Assembly: GCF_008704715.1 (NCBI RefSeq)
Contig: NZ_CP023689.1
Span: 9,114,001-9,178,000, forward strand
Direction: 5' to 3'
DNA from: Streptomyces chartreusis
Lineage (GTDB): Bacteria; Actinomycetota; Actinomycetes; Streptomycetales; Streptomycetaceae
DNA: 64,000 bases
In this document: positions 8,609-16,877 of the stretch, piece by piece
Layout: each line of letters opens with the position of its first letter
Numbering within the stretch: the stretch's first letter is position 1
Translations under genes and position numbers: made by a program
The notes under the pieces: generated by a model
Database searches by the model: none
What the model saw: the letters and a program-made list of their open reading frames with translations, nothing else
What the model was told of the DNA's origin: nothing

Positions 8609-9094
8609 ATGGGTGCTCCGCGCCTGAGCAGTACGCCATTGCCCGGCATCGGAGTCCGCTACGACCTCACCACACGTGAACAGCGCCGCTTGTCCGTGGT
8701 CGCCCACCGGGACGGATCGCGGACGCTGAGCGCGTACAGAAAGGATGATCCGGACGCGTGCGCGTTGTCGGTGCGGCTCAGCTCCGCCGAAGCGACCACG
8801 CTGATCGACGCGTTGATGCCCGCGCACCACAGCCCCAACCTGCTGTCCACCACCGAGCTGGGCCTCGTCGCCGAGCGAGTCGAGCTGTCCGCCACCTCGC
8901 ACTGGAACGGCCGCCTGCTCGGCGACACCCGGATGCGCACCGAGACGGGCGTGTCCATCGTCGCCGTGCTGCGCCGCGCCGAGGCCATCCCCTCGCCGAC
9001 GCCGGACTTCAGGCTGGCGGGTGGTGACACGCTGATTGTGATCGGGACCCGTGAGGGTGTGGATGCGGCCGCCGAGATACTCGGGCGGGAGTGA
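8609..9094 (+). CDS. Cation:proton antiporter regulatory subunit (KhtT-like, RCK_C domain)
   Basis: A 161-residue soluble protein with a C-terminal RCK_C/TrkA-C-like domain (about 75-158, including GVSIVAVLR and LAGGDTLIVIGTREG). It resembles the KhtT subunit that binds nucleotides and gates the KhtU potassium/proton antiporter on the cytoplasmic face. The N-terminal half (LPGIGVRYDLTTREQRRLSVV) matches the KhtT N-terminal domain. The antiporter gene follows six bases downstream, so the two form one transcription unit and very likely one complex. The GGGGGG stretch before the ATG is a suitable ribosome site. Confidence 0.88.
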   Translation: MGAPRLSSTPLPGIGVRYDLTTREQRRLSVVAHRDGSRTLSAYRKDDPDACALSVRLSSAEATTLIDALMPAHHSPNLLSTTELGLVAERVELSATSHWNGRLLGDTRMRTETGVSIVAVLRRAEAIPSPTPDFRLAGGDTLIVIGTREGVDAAAEILGRE

Positions 9095-9100
9095 GCCGCG

Positions 9101-10390
9101 ATGCACTCCTCCGCGGTTTTCCTCATAGAGTTCGGCGCGATCATCCTCGGCCTGGGCCTGCTCGGCCGGTTCGCCGGACGGTTCCAGTTCTCACCGATAC
9201 CCCTCTACCTCCTGGCCGGACTCGCCTTCGGCGAGGGCGGGCTGCTTCCGCTGGGCGCCAGCGAGGAGTTCGTCGCCATCGGTGCCGAGATCGGCGTGAT
9301 CCTGCTGTTGCTGATGCTCGGCCTCGAGTACACGGCCAGCGACCTCGTCTCCAATCTCAAGACGCAGTACCCGGCCGGACTCGTCGACGCGGCGCTCAAC
9401 GCGGTGCCGGGCGCGGTCATGGCACTGCTGCTCGGCTGGGGCCCGGTGGCCGCGGTCGTACTGGCCGGCGTCACCTGGATCTCGTCCTCCGGTGTCATCG
9501 CGAAGGTCCTCGGCGACCTCGGGCGGCTCGGCAATCGAGAGACACCGGTCATCCTGAGCATCCTGGTCCTCGAGGATCTCTCCATGGCGGTCTATCTGCC
9601 GATCGTGACCGCCCTCCTGGCGGGCGCCGGTCTCGCGGCGGGCAGCGCCACCCTCGCCATCGCGCTCGGCGTCGCCGGGCTCGTGCTGCTGCTGGCGGTG
9701 CGCTACGGCCGGCACATCTCGCGCTTCGTCTCCAGCGACGACCCCGAGAAGCTGCTCTTGGTCGTGCTCGGCCTCACTCTGGTCGTGGCCGGACTCGCCC
9801 AGCAGCTCCAGGTGTCGGCGGCCGTCGGCGCGTTCCTCGTCGGCATCGCGCTGTCCGGGGAGGTGGCGGAAGGCGCGCACAACCTGCTGGCACCCCTGCG
9901 GGATCTGTTCGCCGCGGTGTTCTTCGTCTTCTTCGGCCTGCACACGGACCCGGCGAGCATTCCGCCGGTGCTGCTGCCCGCGCTCGCGCTGGCCGTCGTC
10001 ACCGCGTGCACGAAGATCGCCACCGGATACTGGGCGGCCAAGCGCGCCGGAGTCTCGGTCAAGGGCCGCTGGCGGGCGGGTGGAACCCTGGTGGCGCGCG
10101 GTGAGTTCTCCATCGTCATCGCGGGACTTGCCGTCACCGCCGGCATCGAGCCTTCGCTCGGCCCGCTGGCCACCGCCTACGTCCTGATCCTGGTGATCGT
10201 GGGCCCGCTCACCGCCCGCTACACCGAACCGCTGGCGACCCGCGTCACACGGTGGCGCGCAGGCCGGGCAGCGGCGGCGGTTCCGGCCGCCCCCGAGGGC
10301 GGCGAATCCCCGGCCGAGTCGGCGACGGACGCGGCCGCGGACCCGGCGTACGACGCGGTCGACGGCAGGGACGTGCTCGGCCGGTCCTGA
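9101..10390 (+). CDS. CPA2-family cation:proton antiporter (KefB/KhtU-like)
   Basis: A 429-residue integral membrane antiporter of the CPA2 family with about 12 to 13 hydrophobic segments. It would exchange K+ or Na+ for protons. Family signatures include LLMLGLEYTASDL in the fifth helix region, the ESL/VLEDLSMAVYLP segment and the GEFSIVIAGLAV segment. Unlike KefB it has no C-terminal RCK_N nucleotide-binding domain; the last 60 residues are a hydrophilic Ala/Pro/Asp-rich tail. Regulation is therefore supplied in trans by the KhtT-like protein encoded immediately upstream. A strong bidirectional terminator follows at 10462-10493. Confidence 0.9.
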   Translation: MHSSAVFLIEFGAIILGLGLLGRFAGRFQFSPIPLYLLAGLAFGEGGLLPLGASEEFVAIGAEIGVILLLLMLGLEYTASDLVSNLKTQYPAGLVDAALNAVPGAVMALLLGWGPVAAVVLAGVTWISSSGVIAKVLGDLGRLGNRETPVILSILVLEDLSMAVYLPIVTALLAGAGLAAGSATLAIALGVAGLVLLLAVRYGRHISRFVSSDDPEKLLLVVLGLTLVVAGLAQQLQVSAAVGAFLVGIALSGEVAEGAHNLLAPLRDLFAAVFFVFFGLHTDPASIPPVLLPALALAVVTACTKIATGYWAAKRAGVSVKGRWRAGGTLVARGEFSIVIAGLAVTAGIEPSLGPLATAYVLILVIVGPLTARYTEPLATRVTRWRAGRAAAAVPAAPEGGESPAESATDAAADPAYDAVDGRDVLGRS

Positions 10391-10461
10391 GCGAATCCGC
10401 CCACGTCGATCACGTCGGCAGGGAACCAAGGGAGCCGGGCGAGTCCGCCCGGTTTCCCCGT

Positions 10462-10493
10462 CACGGCCGGGAGGCGCTGTACTCCCGGCCGTG
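10462..10493. terminator. Bidirectional hairpin terminator
   Basis: A perfect 12-base-pair inverted repeat (CACGGCCGGGAG at 10462-10473, partner at 10482-10493, 8-base loop) sits between the convergent antiporter gene and the small membrane-protein gene. It should stop transcription from both sides. Confidence 0.8.
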
Positions 10494-10503
10494 TGGTCGT
10501 CCG

Positions 10504-10818
10504 CTACTCGACCTCGCGCATCATCTTCTCCATGGAGCCGACCGAGAGCCGGGTCCGGGTGAGCTCGTCCAGGGTCTGCCGCTGTTCTTCGGCGGTGCGG
10601 CGCTGCAACACCACCGTGTCCTCAAGGAGCAGCGCGTACTTCGTCGCCAGTTCCTTGTACTGCTCCTCGCGGGCGGCCAGCATCCGGGCCCGCCAGGTGG
10701 CGGCGCCCTGCCAGACGATCACGATGAGCAGGCTGAAAAATCCGGCCGCGCCCACGGCGCCGACCAGGACGCCCAGTTCGTCGGCTCCGGCGGCCAGCGT
10801 CACCACTTCCTCGTTCAC
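10504..10818 (-). CDS. Small single-pass membrane protein with coiled coil
   Basis: A 104-residue protein of unknown function. One transmembrane segment is seen at about residues 12-37 (GVLVGAVGAAGFFSLLIVIVW), followed by a charged helix of about 55 residues (RARMLAAREEQYKELATKYALLLEDTV and onward) with heptad-like spacing that predicts a coiled coil on the cytoplasmic side. Its ATG overlaps the TGA of the upstream ArsR-family gene by four bases, so the two proteins are co-expressed and probably functionally linked. I do not recognise the family beyond this pairing. Confidence 0.8.
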   Translation of the reverse strand: MNEEVVTLAAGADELGVLVGAVGAAGFFSLLIVIVWQGAATWRARMLAAREEQYKELATKYALLLEDTVVLQRRTAEEQRQTLDELTRTRLSVGSMEKMMREVE

Positions 10819-11171
10819 TTCGCTTCCTCTTTCGCGGTCCGGTCAGCGTCGGTCGCGGTGATCGTCGCGGCCGCCCGGGCTATGACGTGGGGCGTCAACT
10901 CGAAGAAGAAGGGGGTGACGTCGAAGTACTTCATCGCCTTGCCGTCCTCCGAGAGCTCGAGCGTGCCGACGACGAGTCCGGCGGCCTCCAGGCGCTGAAG
11001 ATGCATGTGCAGCAGCGGGCGGCCCATGCCGATCTCACGAGCCAGCGCGCTGACGTAGTTACGGCTCTCCATGAGCGCCGCGACGATCCGCATGCGGTGC
11101 GGATTGCCGAGCGCGGAGAGCACTTTCAGCAACTCGTCGCCCGTCGGTGCCGGAGGCGGGACCTCGGGCAT
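10815..11171 (-). CDS. ArsR-family winged-helix repressor
   Basis: A 118-residue ArsR/SmtB-type transcription factor. The winged helix-turn-helix spans about residues 12-85 (LLKVLSALGNPHRMRIVAAL, then YVSALAREIGMGRPLLHMHLQRLEAAGLV). There is no CxC metal site, so it probably senses something other than arsenite, or acts constitutively on dimer binding. It starts a two-gene unit with the small membrane protein that overlaps its 3' end. Two identical-format palindromes, TGTCA-N8-TGACA, lie just upstream (11194-11211 and 11227-11244) and are the obvious autoregulatory operators. Confidence 0.88.
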   Translation of the reverse strand: MPEVPPPAPTGDELLKVLSALGNPHRMRIVAALMESRNYVSALAREIGMGRPLLHMHLQRLEAAGLVVGTLELSEDGKAMKYFDVTPFFFELTPHVIARAAATITATDADRTAKEEAK

Positions 11172-11193
11172 CGCGGCCCCTTTCCGTCGTACC

Positions 11194-11244
11194 TGTCAGA
11201 AAACGCTGACAGTCGCTCCGAGGACCTGTCAAAGATTCCTGACA
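11194..11244. promoter_or_regulatory. Two tandem operators TGTCA-N8-TGACA upstream of the ArsR gene
   Basis: Two 18-base inverted repeats of identical format occur at 11194-11211 and 11227-11244. Their starts are 33 bases apart, about three helical turns, so bound dimers would lie on one face. They begin 23 bases upstream of the ArsR start codon, consistent with autorepression. The first arm pair extends by a base to CTGTCAG/CTGACAG. Confidence 0.75.
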
Positions 11245-11254
11245 CATATCAGGG

Positions 11255-11425
11255 CTGAATCAGGGGGAGGTCCGGGAGAGGTCAGGGGGAGGCCCGGGAA
11301 AACTCAGGGGCAGTTCGGGGATGGCCCAGGGGGGTGGCTCACGGAGGTGGCTCACGGGGTGGCCGGCTCGGGGGACGGCCCAAGGGGTGGCCGGCTCGGG
11401 GAGTGGTCCAAGGGGCGGCTCAGGC
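11255..11425. repeat. Degenerate G-rich tandem repeats in the ArsR/Excalibur intergenic region
   Basis: The 307-base gap 11172-11478 contains the ArsR operators and then a strongly G-biased stretch with imperfect direct repeats. Examples are gtggctcacg at about 11333 and 11348, and gtggccggctcgggg at about 11358 and 11387, with further AGGGG-type units. No open frame in it looks like protein. It lies downstream of the minus-strand Excalibur gene. G-tract runs could form quadruplex or slippage-prone structures; that is only inference. Confidence 0.55.
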
Positions 11426-11478
11426 GCGGCAGTCGCAGTCGCACAGACCGGCGACCGGCCTGTCACCCCGAGCGATGA

Positions 11479-11919
11479 TCAGCGATGGCGTCGACGCCTG
11501 ACCACCACGTATCCGGCGGCCAGCGCCAGCGCGCCGACGGCGAGGCCGGCGCCGAGCACCAGCTCGAAGTCCGCGGGCCCGGTGGCACCGCCCAGTCCGC
11601 CCCGGACACCCTGCGTGGGGCGCGGCGAGCTCGTCGGGGGCGGTGTGAAGGTGGGAAGCGGCGTGATCGTGGGAAGCGGTGAATCGATCCTGCTGCGGCG
11701 CGGCAGGACCTCGCAGGCGATGCCGTCGTGCGCGCCCTGGTCCTCGTCCAGATGATTGGGGTCGCGAGGGTCGCGGTTGAACTCCGCCTGCGCGTCCTCC
11801 TGGAAGACGAAGTCGCGGCAGTTCAGGTCGCCCCGGGCATGAGCCAGGTGGGACGCCGGGCCGGTGACGGCGAGAACGGTGATCGCGGTCGTGCATATCG
11901 CGTGGGCGCGTCGCTTCAC
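11479..11919 (-). CDS. Excalibur calcium-binding domain surface protein
   Basis: A 147-residue exported protein. A signal peptide covers about residues 1-28, followed by an Excalibur domain (about 32-72) with the conserved Cys pair (LNCRDF and GIACEVL) and the acidic loop HLDEDQGAHDG that would bind Ca2+. A Pro/Thr-rich stalk (about 80-110) leads to a C-terminal transmembrane helix and an Arg/His-rich tail (VVVRRRRHR). The layout suggests a membrane-anchored extracellular protein with a wall-spanning stalk. The GTG start at 11919 directly precedes the signal peptide. Function is unknown. Confidence 0.82.
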   Translation of the reverse strand: MKRRAHAICTTAITVLAVTGPASHLAHARGDLNCRDFVFQEDAQAEFNRDPRDPNHLDEDQGAHDGIACEVLPRRSRIDSPLPTITPLPTFTPPPTSSPRPTQGVRGGLGGATGPADFELVLGAGLAVGALALAAGYVVVRRRRHR

Positions 11920-12067
11920 GTGCGTTGCCTCTCGGTCCTGCGGTCTCGACGACTGCCGATCGACAACCGTCAAGGCGACCGTAGGTACGCCACCGGCCCA
12001 CGAGCGCGCGGTGCTAGGCCGTTCGAGCTCCTCCCGGGGTTCCTCGAACGGCCCAGCCGGCCGCCGC

Positions 12068-14044
12068 TCAGTCCCCTCGGGGCCCGTACGCGGTCATGAA
12101 GCGGTCCCGGAAGCGGTCCATGCCCCAGGTGGGGGCGTTCTCGGCGGGCTTCAGGCCGTCCGTCCAGTTCCAGTCGGCGATCTTGTCGAGGACCTTCGGG
12201 TCGCGGGCGACGATCGTGACGGGAACGTCCTTGCTGGTGCTGCCGGCGGTGACGGTGGGGACGGGCTGGTGGTCGCCGAGGAAGACGAGGACCGTGTCGT
12301 CGGTGCCGTACCGCTCGACCCACTCGGTGAGGCTGTGCAGCGAGTACTCGATGGCGTGACGGTACTCGGTGCGGACGCGCTCGGGGTCCTTCCAGACCTC
12401 CTTGGGGTCGGTGCCCTCCTTCTTGATCTGGTTGAAGACCGAGCCGTCGCCGAGTCGGTCCCAGTCGGTCATGCGGGCGATGGGGGACCAGGGGTTGTGG
12501 CTGGAGGCCAGGATGATCTCCGCCATGATCGGGTCGCGGTTCTTCTTGCCGTGCTCCAGACGCTGGAACGCCTCCAGGCTGAACTGGTCGGGCACGGGGG
12601 TCCAGCTGAAGTACGGGCCGTTGTAGCCCAGGTGCTCGGAGTCGTAGATGTGGTCGAGCGCGAAGAACTTGCCCTCCGGCCAGGCCCGCCGCACGCCCGG
12701 CACGATGCCGACCGTCCGCCATGCGCCGGTCTTCCTGAAGTAGCTGCCCAGCGTCGCCCGGTCGCTGGTGGTCAGGCTGCGGTACCGCTGCTGGTTCTTG
12801 ATCCAGAGGCCGGACAGGAACGTGGAGTGCGCGAGCCAGCTGCCCGCTCCCGTCACGGGCGACTTCAGCCACGCGCTGCGCGACTGGAACCCGGCCGCCT
12901 TGAGGGAGTTCGTCCCCTCCTTCAGCACCGAGTCGATCTGCGGCGCCATCGCCGGATCGTCGATCGCGACGCGGCCGTAGCTCTCGATGAACGTGAACAG
13001 CACGTCCTTGCCGCGCAGCCCCGTCAGCAGCTGGTCCGGCGGCGTCTTCGCGAACGCGTCGACGGCGGCCTGCTTCTCGAAGACCCGCCCGTCCTTGAGG
13101 CCCGCCTGGACCTGCTCGATCCGGTTGTTCACGAAGTCGGCGTTGCCCTTGGTGGCCAGCGGGACCCCGGCGATCTGGATGCCCAGGGTCATGCAGGTGA
13201 TCCACGCGGTGCCGAGGATCAGCGTCGTGCGCGTGGCGACGGCCCGATGGCCGACCATCAGGTTCGTCACCCGCACCGTCGCGAGCGTCATCAGGACGAG
13301 CACCGCGACGATCAGGACGATCACCCCGACCACCGCGAGCACCTGCCCGGTACGGCCGAAGGACTCCCGGACGAATTCGGCGGCGTCGTCCAGCAGGATC
13401 CAGTCCAGGACCAGGTCGAAGGGGCGGGCCAGCACCGAGTAGAAGCCCATGTCCACGAACTTCAGGACGGTGAGCAGACCCAGGAGCGCGCCCGCGGCCA
13501 CCGACATCAGCCGCCGTGACCGCGGCGGCACCGCCAGCAGCAGGCCCGCGAGCAGGATCCCTTCGGCGGGCAGCCGGAAGAACGCCTCGGGGCCGAGCCG
13601 TTCGAGTCGGTTCGGCACGAGGAGCGCGAAGAGCACGAGCACGCCGGCCAGGACGGTCGTGCCTATGGTCACGCCGCGTGCGGTACGGGGGTAGCGGCGC
13701 CGCCAGCCGAACCAGCCCGGGGGAGGGGAGTCGGAGCGCTCCGCAGGGTCGGCCGTTTCCTCGGTGCTGTCGGCCTTCTCGGCCGCCTCGGCGCCCTCAT
13801 CCCGCTCGGCGGCGGCCTCAGCCGAATCGGCATCTTCACCCGAAGCCGTCTCGGTACCCTCACTCGAAGCCGTCTCGGCACTCTCATCCGAAGCCGTCTC
13901 GGCACCTTCGCCCGAAGCCGTTCCGGCCTCTTCCGTTGCTTCGGACGCCTCCCCGGCCACCCCCGTCCCGCCCGTATCGTCCTCCGAGTCCGCGCCGCCC
14001 TCAGCGGTGTCGTGCGGCTGACGGGAGCGAGTGAAGAGCGACAC
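12068..14044 (-). CDS. LTA-synthase-like membrane sulfatase family protein
   Basis: A 658-residue membrane enzyme of the alkaline phosphatase/sulfatase superfamily with LtaS-like architecture. After a 110-residue acidic, disordered N-terminal region come five transmembrane helices (about residues 123-290) and then an extracellular catalytic domain. Metal-site motifs are FIESYGR at its start and FLGDHQP near its end; the Ser/Thr nucleophile probably lies in SWLAHSTFLSG. LtaS-type enzymes transfer glycerol phosphate to polymers, but Streptomyces homologues are uncharacterised and may modify other surface glycans. The acidic region contains four tandem 8-residue units (TASGEGAE type, residues 42-73). 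The GTG start at 14044 has an AAGGA site; an ATG at 14113 lacks a good one. Confidence 0.82.
   Translation of the reverse strand: MSLFTRSRQPHDTAEGGADSEDDTGGTGVAGEASEATEEAGTASGEGAETASDESAETASSEGTETASGEDADSAEAAAERDEGAEAAEKADSTEETADPAERSDSPPPGWFGWRRRYPRTARGVTIGTTVLAGVLVLFALLVPNRLERLGPEAFFRLPAEGILLAGLLLAVPPRSRRLMSVAAGALLGLLTVLKFVDMGFYSVLARPFDLVLDWILLDDAAEFVRESFGRTGQVLAVVGVIVLIVAVLVLMTLATVRVTNLMVGHRAVATRTTLILGTAWITCMTLGIQIAGVPLATKGNADFVNNRIEQVQAGLKDGRVFEKQAAVDAFAKTPPDQLLTGLRGKDVLFTFIESYGRVAIDDPAMAPQIDSVLKEGTNSLKAAGFQSRSAWLKSPVTGAGSWLAHSTFLSGLWIKNQQRYRSLTTSDRATLGSYFRKTGAWRTVGIVPGVRRAWPEGKFFALDHIYDSEHLGYNGPYFSWTPVPDQFSLEAFQRLEHGKKNRDPIMAEIILASSHNPWSPIARMTDWDRLGDGSVFNQIKKEGTDPKEVWKDPERVRTEYRHAIEYSLHSLTEWVERYGTDDTVLVFLGDHQPVPTVTAGSTSKDVPVTIVARDPKVLDKIADWNWTDGLKPAENAPTWGMDRFRDRFMTAYGPRGD
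13826..13921 (-). repeat. Four 24-base tandem repeats encoding TAS(G/D/S)E units
   Basis: Within the sulfatase gene, residues 42-73 are four consecutive 8-residue units beginning TAS, each encoded by 24 bases that share the core gaagccgtctcgg on the plus strand. The repeat keeps frame and adds negative charge to the cytoplasmic N-terminal tail. Copy number could vary between strains. Confidence 0.7.
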
Positions 14045-14161
14045 TCGGCGGTCCTTCCGTGCGGTCTTGCGATGGCATGGCAAACACCGGTCGATGACCG
14101 AGCCTGCCACCATCAGTACGTCCGCACGTCACCTTAGGTTCAACCGGACCTGCGGCGGGAT

Positions 14162-15790
14162 TCACCCGTCCCCGGACACCGCCACCTCGCGCGCCCAGCG
14201 GTAGTCCGCCTTGCCGCTGGGGGAGCGACGGATCGAGTCCGCGATCACCAGCTGGCGGGGGATCTTGTATCCCGCGAGATGGGAACGGCAGTGCGTCTGG
14301 ATGTCCGCCAGGGTCGGCCGCACCGCCCCCGTGCGCAACTGCACCACCGCCGCCACGTGGTGTCCCCACTTCGCGTCCGGCACTCCGGCCACCAGCGCGT
14401 CGTACACATCGGGGTGGGACTTGAGCGCCTGCTCGACCTCCTCCGGGTACACCTTCTCGCCGCCGGTGTTGATGCACTGCGAGCCGCGTCCGAGCACGGT
14501 GACGATGCCGTCCTCGTCCACCGTGGCCATGTCACCGAGCAGCACCCACCGCTTGCCGTCCTTCTGGAAGAAGGTCTCTGCGGTCTTCCGGGGGTCGTTG
14601 TAGTAGCCGAGCGGCACATGGCCGCACTGGGCGACCCGGCCCACCTCGCCCGCGGCGACCGGCTCGTACGTGGCCGGATCGACCACCTGCGTACGGGAGT
14701 TGACCCGGATGCGGAAGCCGCGCTCGGGGCCAGAGTCCTCGGTCGCCGTACCGTTGAAGCCGGACTCCGAGGAGCCGAAGTTGTTCAGGAGCATCACGTT
14801 CGGGACGAGCTCCTGGAACTGCCGGCGCACCGTGTCCGACATGATCGCCCCGGACGAGGACACGCTGAACATCGACGAGCAGTCCGTGCCCTTCATGGGC
14901 CCGTTCAGGGCGTCGACCAGCGGCCGCAGCATCGCGTCGCCGACCAGCGAGACGCTGGTGACCTTCTCCTTCTCGATAGTCCGCAGTACTTCCTCCGGCG
15001 CGAACTTGCGGTGGATCACGATGCGCTGGCCGAAGTTGAAGCCGATGAAGGCCGTCAGCGTGGACGTGCCGTGCATCAGCGGGGCGGTGGGGAAGAAGGT
15101 GATGCCGTCGCCGCCGGCCGCCACGCGCTCGGCGAGTTCCTCCGGTTTCTGGACCGGCTCACCGGTCGGCGCGCCGCCGCCCAGCCCCGAGAAGAACAGG
15201 TCCTCCTGGCGCCACATCACACCCTTGGGCATGCCGGTCGTGCCGCCGGTGTAGATGATGAACTGGTCGTCTCCCGACCGTGCCGGGAACCCCCGCTCGG
15301 GCGACGCGGCGGCCTCGGCGTCCGCGAAGGCCACGGCCGGCACGACCGGTGCCTCGGCCGCACCCGGCGCCACGGTCCCGACCCGCACCAGGTGCCGCAG
15401 CCCGTCCACGCGGGGCAGCGCCGCCGCCACCAGGTCAGTGAACTCCGCCTCGAAGACCAGGGCCACCAGATCGGCGTCCCGGTAGAGGTACACCAACTCC
15501 TCTTCCACATAGCGGTAGTTGACGTTGACCGGGACGATCCGCGCCTTGAGGCAGCCCAGCACCGTCTGGAGGTACTCGACGCCGTTGTAGAGATGGAGCC
15601 CGAGATGCTCGCCGGGACGTATCCCGCTGTCGAGCAGATGGTGGGCGATCCGGTTGGCCGCCGCGTCCAGCTCCGCATAGGTGAGGCGGCGCTCCGCACC
15701 CGTGCCCGGATGATCCATGTACACGAGCGCCTCGCGGTCCGGGACCGCGTCGACGACCGACTCGAACAGGTCGGCAAGGTTGTACTCCAC
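14162..15790 (-). CDS. FadD19-like acyl-CoA synthetase (steroid side-chain type)
   Basis: A 542-residue AMP-forming ligase that closely matches what I recall of mycobacterial FadD19, which activates the C26/C24 carboxylate of sterol side chains. The N-terminus EYNLADLFESVVDAVPDREAL, the phosphate loop YTGGTTGMPKG with VMWR (180-194), the NNFGSSESGF adenylate motif, GDMATVDEDG and the C-terminal PSGKADYRW with catalytic Lys527 all follow that subfamily. The GTG at 15790 is set by an AGGAGG site. It is divergent from an EchA19-like gene, the same arrangement as Rv3515c/Rv3516. A TCTGAC-N5-GTCAGA operator lies between them. The true substrate could be another branched or polycyclic acid. Confidence 0.85.
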   Translation of the reverse strand: MEYNLADLFESVVDAVPDREALVYMDHPGTGAERRLTYAELDAAANRIAHHLLDSGIRPGEHLGLHLYNGVEYLQTVLGCLKARIVPVNVNYRYVEEELVYLYRDADLVALVFEAEFTDLVAAALPRVDGLRHLVRVGTVAPGAAEAPVVPAVAFADAEAAASPERGFPARSGDDQFIIYTGGTTGMPKGVMWRQEDLFFSGLGGGAPTGEPVQKPEELAERVAAGGDGITFFPTAPLMHGTSTLTAFIGFNFGQRIVIHRKFAPEEVLRTIEKEKVTSVSLVGDAMLRPLVDALNGPMKGTDCSSMFSVSSSGAIMSDTVRRQFQELVPNVMLLNNFGSSESGFNGTATEDSGPERGFRIRVNSRTQVVDPATYEPVAAGEVGRVAQCGHVPLGYYNDPRKTAETFFQKDGKRWVLLGDMATVDEDGIVTVLGRGSQCINTGGEKVYPEEVEQALKSHPDVYDALVAGVPDAKWGHHVAAVVQLRTGAVRPTLADIQTHCRSHLAGYKIPRQLVIADSIRRSPSGKADYRWAREVAVSGDG

Positions 15791-15874
15791 CGTTCCTCCT
15801 GCCCTGGCTCTCCACCGGCTGCCGGTCATCAGAGCAAAGCGCGGCACAACTGTGAAGGGTCCGCGCACAAGAAA

Positions 15875-15891
15875 TCTGACTACCTGTCAGA
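15875..15891. promoter_or_regulatory. TetR-type operator TCTGAC-N5-GTCAGA in the fadD/echA divergent promoter
   Basis: A perfect 6-base inverted repeat with a 5-base spacer sits 85 bases from the ligase start and 66 bases from the hydratase start. Its position would let one regulator control both directions. The format is typical of TetR-family acyl-CoA-responsive repressors. It is unlike the KstR and KstR2 motifs I know. No TetR gene is adjacent in this window, so the regulator is encoded elsewhere. Confidence 0.65.
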
Positions 15892-15956
15892 AAACCCTTG
15901 AAGTGCCCCGGCGCCTCCTGCAACCTGTTCTCGTTCTTTCAGAGGGGAGATGGGCG

Positions 15957-16757
15957 ATGAGTGGGACGGAACACCTCACCGTGCGACGCGAAGGCGCCAC
16001 ACTGGTGCTCACGCTCAACAGGCCGGAGGCCAAGAACGCGCTCTCGTTGGCGATGCTCGTCGGCCTGTACGACGGCTGGCTGGAAGCCGACGCGGACGAC
16101 ACGATCCGCTCGGTCGTGTTCACGGGTGCGGGCGGCTCGTTCTGTGCGGGCATGGACCTCAAGGCCCTGGCAGGCCACGGCATGGAGGGCGAGCGCCACC
16201 GGGACCGGCTCAAGGCCGACCCCGATCTGCACTGGAAGGCGATGCTGCGCCACCACCGCCCCCGCAAGCCGGTGATCGCCGCCGTCGAGGGGTACTGCGT
16301 CGCCGGCGGCACCGAGATGCTCCAGGGCACCGACATCCGCGTCGCGGGCGAGTCGGCGACCTTCGGGCTCTTCGAAGTGAAGCGCGGCCTGTTCCCGATC
16401 GGCGGCTCCACGGTCCGGCTGCAACGCCAGATCCCGCGCACCCACGCCATGGAGATGCTGCTCACCGGACGTCCCTACAGCGCCCGTGAGGCCGCCGACA
16501 TCGGCCTGATCGGGCATGTCGTCCCCGACGGTACGGCACTGGACAAGGCCCTGGAGATCGCCGAACAGATCAACGCCTGCGGTCCCCTGGCCGTCGAGGC
16601 CGTCAAGGCGTCCGTGTACGACACCGCCGAGATGAGCGAGACCGACGGCCTCGCCGCCGAACTCAAGCGCGGCTGGCCGATCTTCGACACGGCCGACGCC
16701 AAGGAAGGCGCCCGCGCCTTCGCGGAGAAGCGGTCACCCGTCTACAAGCGCGCGTAG
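15957..16757 (+). CDS. Enoyl-CoA hydratase/crotonase (EchA19-like)
   Basis: A 266-residue crotonase-fold enzyme expected to hydrate a trans-2-enoyl-CoA. Both catalytic glutamates are present: Glu120 in GGTEMLQGTDI and Glu140 in FEVKRGLFPIGG. The oxyanion-hole segment GSFCAGMDLKAL (60-71) is intact. Sequence style and divergent pairing with the FadD19-like ligase match EchA19, which acts on sterol side-chain enoyl-CoAs. The start is set by GGGGAG upstream of the ATG at 15957. The DUF35 and Ltp genes follow after a 120-base gap carrying a Streptomyces intergenic repeat. Confidence 0.88.
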   Translation: MSGTEHLTVRREGATLVLTLNRPEAKNALSLAMLVGLYDGWLEADADDTIRSVVFTGAGGSFCAGMDLKALAGHGMEGERHRDRLKADPDLHWKAMLRHHRPRKPVIAAVEGYCVAGGTEMLQGTDIRVAGESATFGLFEVKRGLFPIGGSTVRLQRQIPRTHAMEMLLTGRPYSAREAADIGLIGHVVPDGTALDKALEIAEQINACGPLAVEAVKASVYDTAEMSETDGLAAELKRGWPIFDTADAKEGARAFAEKRSPVYKRA

Positions 16758-16799
16758 CGCTGCGCTGGCCCGGGCCGGTTGGAAGCAGCGGGCCGTATG

Positions 16800-16850
16800 T
16801 GGCTGGTCGCGCAGTTCCTCGCGCCCCCTTTCGGGGCGCGCCTCTCGCAC
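16800..16850. repeat. Streptomyces-type dispersed intergenic repeat with hairpin
   Basis: The sequence around ctggtcgcgcagttcctcgc followed by the inverted repeat gcgcccc-ctttc-ggggcgc belongs to a family of short intergenic elements that recur widely in Streptomyces genomes, usually as a cgcgcagttccccgcgcccc variant. Here it lies between the EchA19-like and DUF35 genes. Its hairpin could attenuate or process the operon transcript. Recognition is from memory; copy number cannot be checked here. Confidence 0.6.
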
Positions 16851-16877
16851 CCGACCTCCGAAGGAGGCACGCCCCCG

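Noticed and set aside
15791-15956. KstR or KstR2 operator in the fadD/echA promoter region
   Set aside because: Neither the AAC-N4-GTT type nor the CAAG-N2-CTTG type motif is present; only the TCTGAC-N5-GTCAGA palindrome is seen.
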